This document shows positions 61,827-64,000 of a stretch of DNA of 64,000 bases, one piece after another. A program made the translations under genes and the position numbers. How positions within the stretch are numbered: the stretch's first letter is position 1; each line of letters opens with the position of its first letter. The stretch comes from CAVTND01 sp963735955. GTDB taxonomy: Bacteria > Pseudomonadota > Gammaproteobacteria > Burkholderiales > Burkholderiaceae_F. Where the stretch lies: contig CAVTND010000012.1 in assembly GCA_963735955.1 (NCBI GenBank), positions 124,001 through 188,000 of the forward strand. The letters are read 5' to 3'. The notes beneath the pieces are model-generated. The model had not been told where the DNA came from, did not search any database, and worked only from the letters and a program-made list of their open reading frames with translations.

Positions 61827-62006
61827 CTAGCGCTGATCCAGTTGCGCCACGGTGGCATCGACGATGCTGTCGACGTCCATTCCGTAGAGTAGCGGCACCG
61901 CTGCCAATAATCCGGTAGCGGCCACAATGGCCAGCGCGCCGTCGCCTGCTGCCAGGGGCAGGGCGGTCAGGACCAGTGCTGCAAACGGAAAATGATCTCG
62001 AATCAT
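61827..62006 (-). CDS. Small hydrophobic protein (59 aa)
   Basis: A short frame, MIRDHFPFAALVLTALPLAAG, continuing AIVAATGLLAAVPLLYGMDVD and ending ATVAQLDQR. It could form one or two membrane helices. GGGGAG lies 6 nt before the ATG, a good ribosome-binding site. I do not recognise a family; the ordered hydrophobic-then-polar layout and ribosome site support a real gene. It lies alone between DUF1840 and bTHX. Confidence 0.5.
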   Translation of the reverse strand: MIRDHFPFAALVLTALPLAAGDGALAIVAATGLLAAVPLLYGMDVDSIVDATVAQLDQR

Positions 62007-62180
62007 GGTGCTCCCCGCTCTCTGTTCACCTCCGCATTGACAGCACCTTACCCGTCCTCGGCGTCGAACGATGCAGCAGAGTGCAGGGAAAAAGTGCCGA
62101 GTTTTCGCGCGTCCCCGATGATGGATCGCTCATGACACCTTGCATAGGCGGTCGTCAAGCAGGCAACCAGATGGCATCGC

Positions 62181-62186
62181 TATACT
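62181..62186 (+). promoter_or_regulatory. Possible -10 box before the bTHX gene
   Basis: TATACT is a near-consensus -10 hexamer 25 nt before the bTHX start codon. No good -35 hexamer is seen at the expected 17-nt distance, so the promoter is tentative. Confidence 0.35.
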
Positions 62187-62210
62187 GAATCGGATCGAAG
62201 GAGTTGGACC

Positions 62211-62336
62211 ATGGGAAAAGGCGACGTACGCACTCGGCGAGGCAAGATCTACAACGGCAGTTACGGCAAGAAGCGGCCTGGCCGCGCGAAAAAGAAGGCC
62301 GTGGCTCCGCCGCCGCGAGCCGGCAAGGCGCGCTGA
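62211..62336 (+). CDS. 30S ribosomal protein bTHX
   Basis: A 41-aa very basic protein, MGKGDVRTRRGKIYNGSYGKK, followed by an RPGRAKKKAV extension. The start matches the bTHX (THX) pattern MGKGDxxTxRGKIxxGSxGK known from Thermus 30S subunits and widely found in betaproteobacteria. AAGGAG lies 7 nt upstream of the ATG. The C-terminal extension (about 15 residues with PPP) is longer than in Thermus. Confidence 0.85.
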   Translation: MGKGDVRTRRGKIYNGSYGKKRPGRAKKKAVAPPPRAGKAR

Positions 62337-62419
62337 TCGCGGCCTCGCTCTGAATCGGGGGTCGGCCCCGGCTCTTTGCTCAACCCAAATCCTGTTCCCA
62401 GGGCCTCGACGAGACCTGG

Positions 62420-62974
62420 ATGCAATCCGCTGCCGCGCTCGGTCTTGCGCTCGGGGTCGCACTCCTTGCCGGGTGCGGGCCGCGCTTTGACTGGCGCGAA
62501 ACACGCTCACCCGATGGCTACGTTGTTGCGCTGCCGGGCCGCGCTCAGACCGTCACGCGCGAGCTTGAGTTGCCAGCCGGTCGCGTGGCGCTGACGATGA
62601 CATCGACCGGAATCGACTCGAGTCTGTTCGCGGTCGGCACGGCGCGGTTGCCACCGGCCGCCGTGGCGGATGCGGCCGCGGTCGAGCAGACCCTGGCCTA
62701 CTTCCGCAATGCACTGGTACGCAATGTCGCCGGCACGGACGTTGCACGGACTCCGGCGAAGCTGCCGGGACGACCTGGCCGTCCGGCAATCATCATTGGC
62801 GAAGAGCTGACCGCTCAGGGGCGAGCCGGACCCAGAGGAGTACCGACGCAGCTTGCTGCGCGGCTGTTCATCGTCGATGATCGACTCTTCGAGGTGATAG
62901 CGATTTTCGCGGAAGGCGAAGTGCCGACCGCCGAGGTGGAGACCTTTTTCACTTCGTTCCGCCTGTTGCCCTGA
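62420..62974 (+). CDS. Putative lipoprotein
   Basis: A 184-aa lipoprotein: signal MQSAAALGLALGVALLAGC (Cys 19 after LLAG), then a soluble domain (RFDWRETRSPDGYVVALPGRAQTVTREL ... ARLFIVDDRLFEVIAIFAEGEVPTAEVETFFTSFRLLP) with alternating strands and helices, recalling PsbP/Mog1-like betaproteobacterial lipoproteins. No catalytic motif and no specific name. It ends 34 bp before the aminotransferase gene on the same strand. Confidence 0.7.
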   Translation: MQSAAALGLALGVALLAGCGPRFDWRETRSPDGYVVALPGRAQTVTRELELPAGRVALTMTSTGIDSSLFAVGTARLPPAAVADAAAVEQTLAYFRNALVRNVAGTDVARTPAKLPGRPGRPAIIIGEELTAQGRAGPRGVPTQLAARLFIVDDRLFEVIAIFAEGEVPTAEVETFFTSFRLLP

Positions 62975-63008
62975 CGCCCTTATTGGAGCTACCCCTAAGG
63001 AGCTGACC

Positions 63009-64000
63009 ATGAAACTCGAGAACCCGGTGACGTCCAGTCTCAATCTCGAACACTTCTGGATGCCGTTCACGGCCAACCGCTCGTTCAAGGCCGATGGTGG
63101 CAAACACGCGCGCATGCTGGCCCGGGCAGACGGCATGTACTACTGGACGCCTGAGGGCCGCCCGGTGCTCGATGGCACCGCCGGCCTCTGGTGTGTCAAT
63201 GCCGGGCACAACCGCGCCCCGATCGTTGAGGCCGTGCAGCGCCAGGCGGCGACGATGGACTACGGGCCGCCGTTTTCGATGGGACACCCACTCGCGTTCG
63301 AGGCGGCGAGCACGATCGCGGCGTTGGCGCCGGCCGGAATGCAGCGCGTGTTTTTCACCAATTCTGGTTCGGAGTCAGCAGACACTGCACTGAAAATGGC
63401 GCTCGCCTACCACCGCGCGCGCGGCGAGCCGGCGCGCCGGATCCTGATCGGTCGGGAGCGCGGCTATCACGGCGTCAACATCGGCGGCACGATGACGGGC
63501 GGCATTCCGGGCAACCGCAAAGCCTATGGCGCACTGATGGCGGGTGTCGATCATCTGCGCGCCACGCATGATCTCGCGCGCAATGCGTATTCGCGCGGCC
63601 AACCCGTGCACGGCGCCGAATTTGCCGACGAGCTCGAGCGCATCATCACCCTGCACGATGCCAGCAACATCGCGGCCGTGATCGTCGAGCCGATGGCGGG
63701 CTCGGCCGGTGTGCTGATACCGCCGCAGGGCTACCTGGAGAAGCTGCGCGCGATCTGTGACAAGCACGGCATCCTGCTGATCTTCGACGAGGTCATCACC
63801 GGCTTCGGTCGCCTGGGCGCGCCGTTCGCATCGCACTATTTCGACATCACGCCGGACATCCTGACCTGCGCCAAGGCGATCAACAATGCGGCCGTGCCGA
63901 TGGGCGCGGTGATCGCGAAGAACTCGATCCACGACACGATCATCAATGCCGCGCCCGAAGGGCAGATCGAATTCATGCACGGCTACACGTATTCCGCGCA
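63009..64000 (+). CDS. Class III aminotransferase, omega-amino acid/beta-alanine:pyruvate type (partial)
   Basis: The first 330 codons; the gene runs past the right edge. The PLP-binding features are visible: TNSGSESADTALKMALAYH (phosphate loop), RGYHGVNIGGTMTGG, VEPMAGSAGVLIPPQGYL, FDEVITGFGRLGAPFAS (Asp at the PLP ring nitrogen) and CAKAINNAAVPMGAV with the Schiff-base Lys. The start MKLENPVTSSLNLEHFWMPFTANRSFK and the DYGPPFSMGHPLAFE region match beta-alanine--pyruvate transaminases. The ATG at 63009 has AAGGAG 4 nt upstream. It probably transfers amino groups from omega-amino acids to pyruvate. Confidence 0.9.
   Translation, partial: MKLENPVTSSLNLEHFWMPFTANRSFKADGGKHARMLARADGMYYWTPEGRPVLDGTAGLWCVNAGHNRAPIVEAVQRQAATMDYGPPFSMGHPLAFEAASTIAALAPAGMQRVFFTNSGSESADTALKMALAYHRARGEPARRILIGRERGYHGVNIGGTMTGGIPGNRKAYGALMAGVDHLRATHDLARNAYSRGQPVHGAEFADELERIITLHDASNIAAVIVEPMAGSAGVLIPPQGYLEKLRAICDKHGILLIFDEVITGFGRLGAPFASHYFDITPDILTCAKAINNAAVPMGAVIAKNSIHDTIINAAPEGQIEFMHGYTYSA

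Overview
The window is GC-rich, densely packed bacterial DNA and almost certainly comes from a betaproteobacterium of the order Burkholderiales. Three things point there. The block topB - smg - dprA - LysM protein, divergent from def, and the run fmt - rsmB - DUF4390 - ntrY - ntrX - trkA are typical of the group. Small DUF3567 and DUF1840 proteins, found mainly in Burkholderiales, are present. So is a 41-aa bTHX ribosomal protein. No rRNA, tRNA or CRISPR array was seen.

Layout. 1-9.2 kb (mostly minus strand): a lipoprotein hydrolase start, DUF1993 and SET-domain proteins, a membrane-fused spermidine-synthase-like protein, topB, smg, dprA and a LysM protein. 9.5-20.3 kb: def, two alpha/beta hydrolases separated by a 274-bp palindromic MITE-like element, then fmt, rsmB, DUF4390, ntrY, ntrX and trkA. 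20.5-26.6 kb: a three-gene TRAP transporter lying between trkA and trkH, then a CobW-like miniature protein. 26.7-35.7 kb: DUF3567, a GMC oxidoreductase, cobalamin-dependent methionine synthase and a large arylsulfatase. 35.8-44 kb: a GntR/FCD regulator divergent from a complete propionyl-CoA to succinyl-CoA operon (methylmalonyl-CoA mutase, MeaB-type G-chaperone, both carboxylase subunits, a VOC/epimerase-like protein). 44-48 kb: an orphan peptide-type solute-binding protein, two lipoproteins and a PHB-depolymerase-like esterase. 48.2-54.5 kb: an exosortase operon. 54.6-61.7 kb: signalling genes (NarL-type regulator, hybrid kinase, creBC, diguanylate cyclase) and DUF1840. 61.8-64 kb: a 59-aa membrane protein, bTHX, a lipoprotein and a partial class III aminotransferase.

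The most interesting system is the 48.2-54.5 kb operon. It links a secreted VIT-like protein, a VIT/VWA protein with a PEP-CTERM-like tail, an exosortase with Cys/Arg/His catalytic residues, an EpsI-like protein and a GT51 peptidoglycan transglycosylase, the last genes coupled by 4-11 nt overlaps. It reads as a dedicated one-enzyme, one-substrate sorting system at the cell envelope. A second unexplained structure is the palindromic element at 11519-11792: a perfect 29-bp terminal inverted repeat enclosing two further inverted-repeat arms, with a solitary copy of its end at 48188-48211. In both places the repeat supplies the stop codon of the neighbouring gene.

Caution: many conserved genes (topB, fmt, rsmB, DUF4390, ntrY, ntrX, trkA, metH, pccB, the VIT/VWA gene) are broken by single-base indels, mostly insertions and strongly clustered (about 20 in 12.6-20.3 kb, 5 in 52.3-52.9 kb, none in 20.5-29 kb). 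Consensus error is the likeliest cause, so these are annotated as whole genes with frameshifts.
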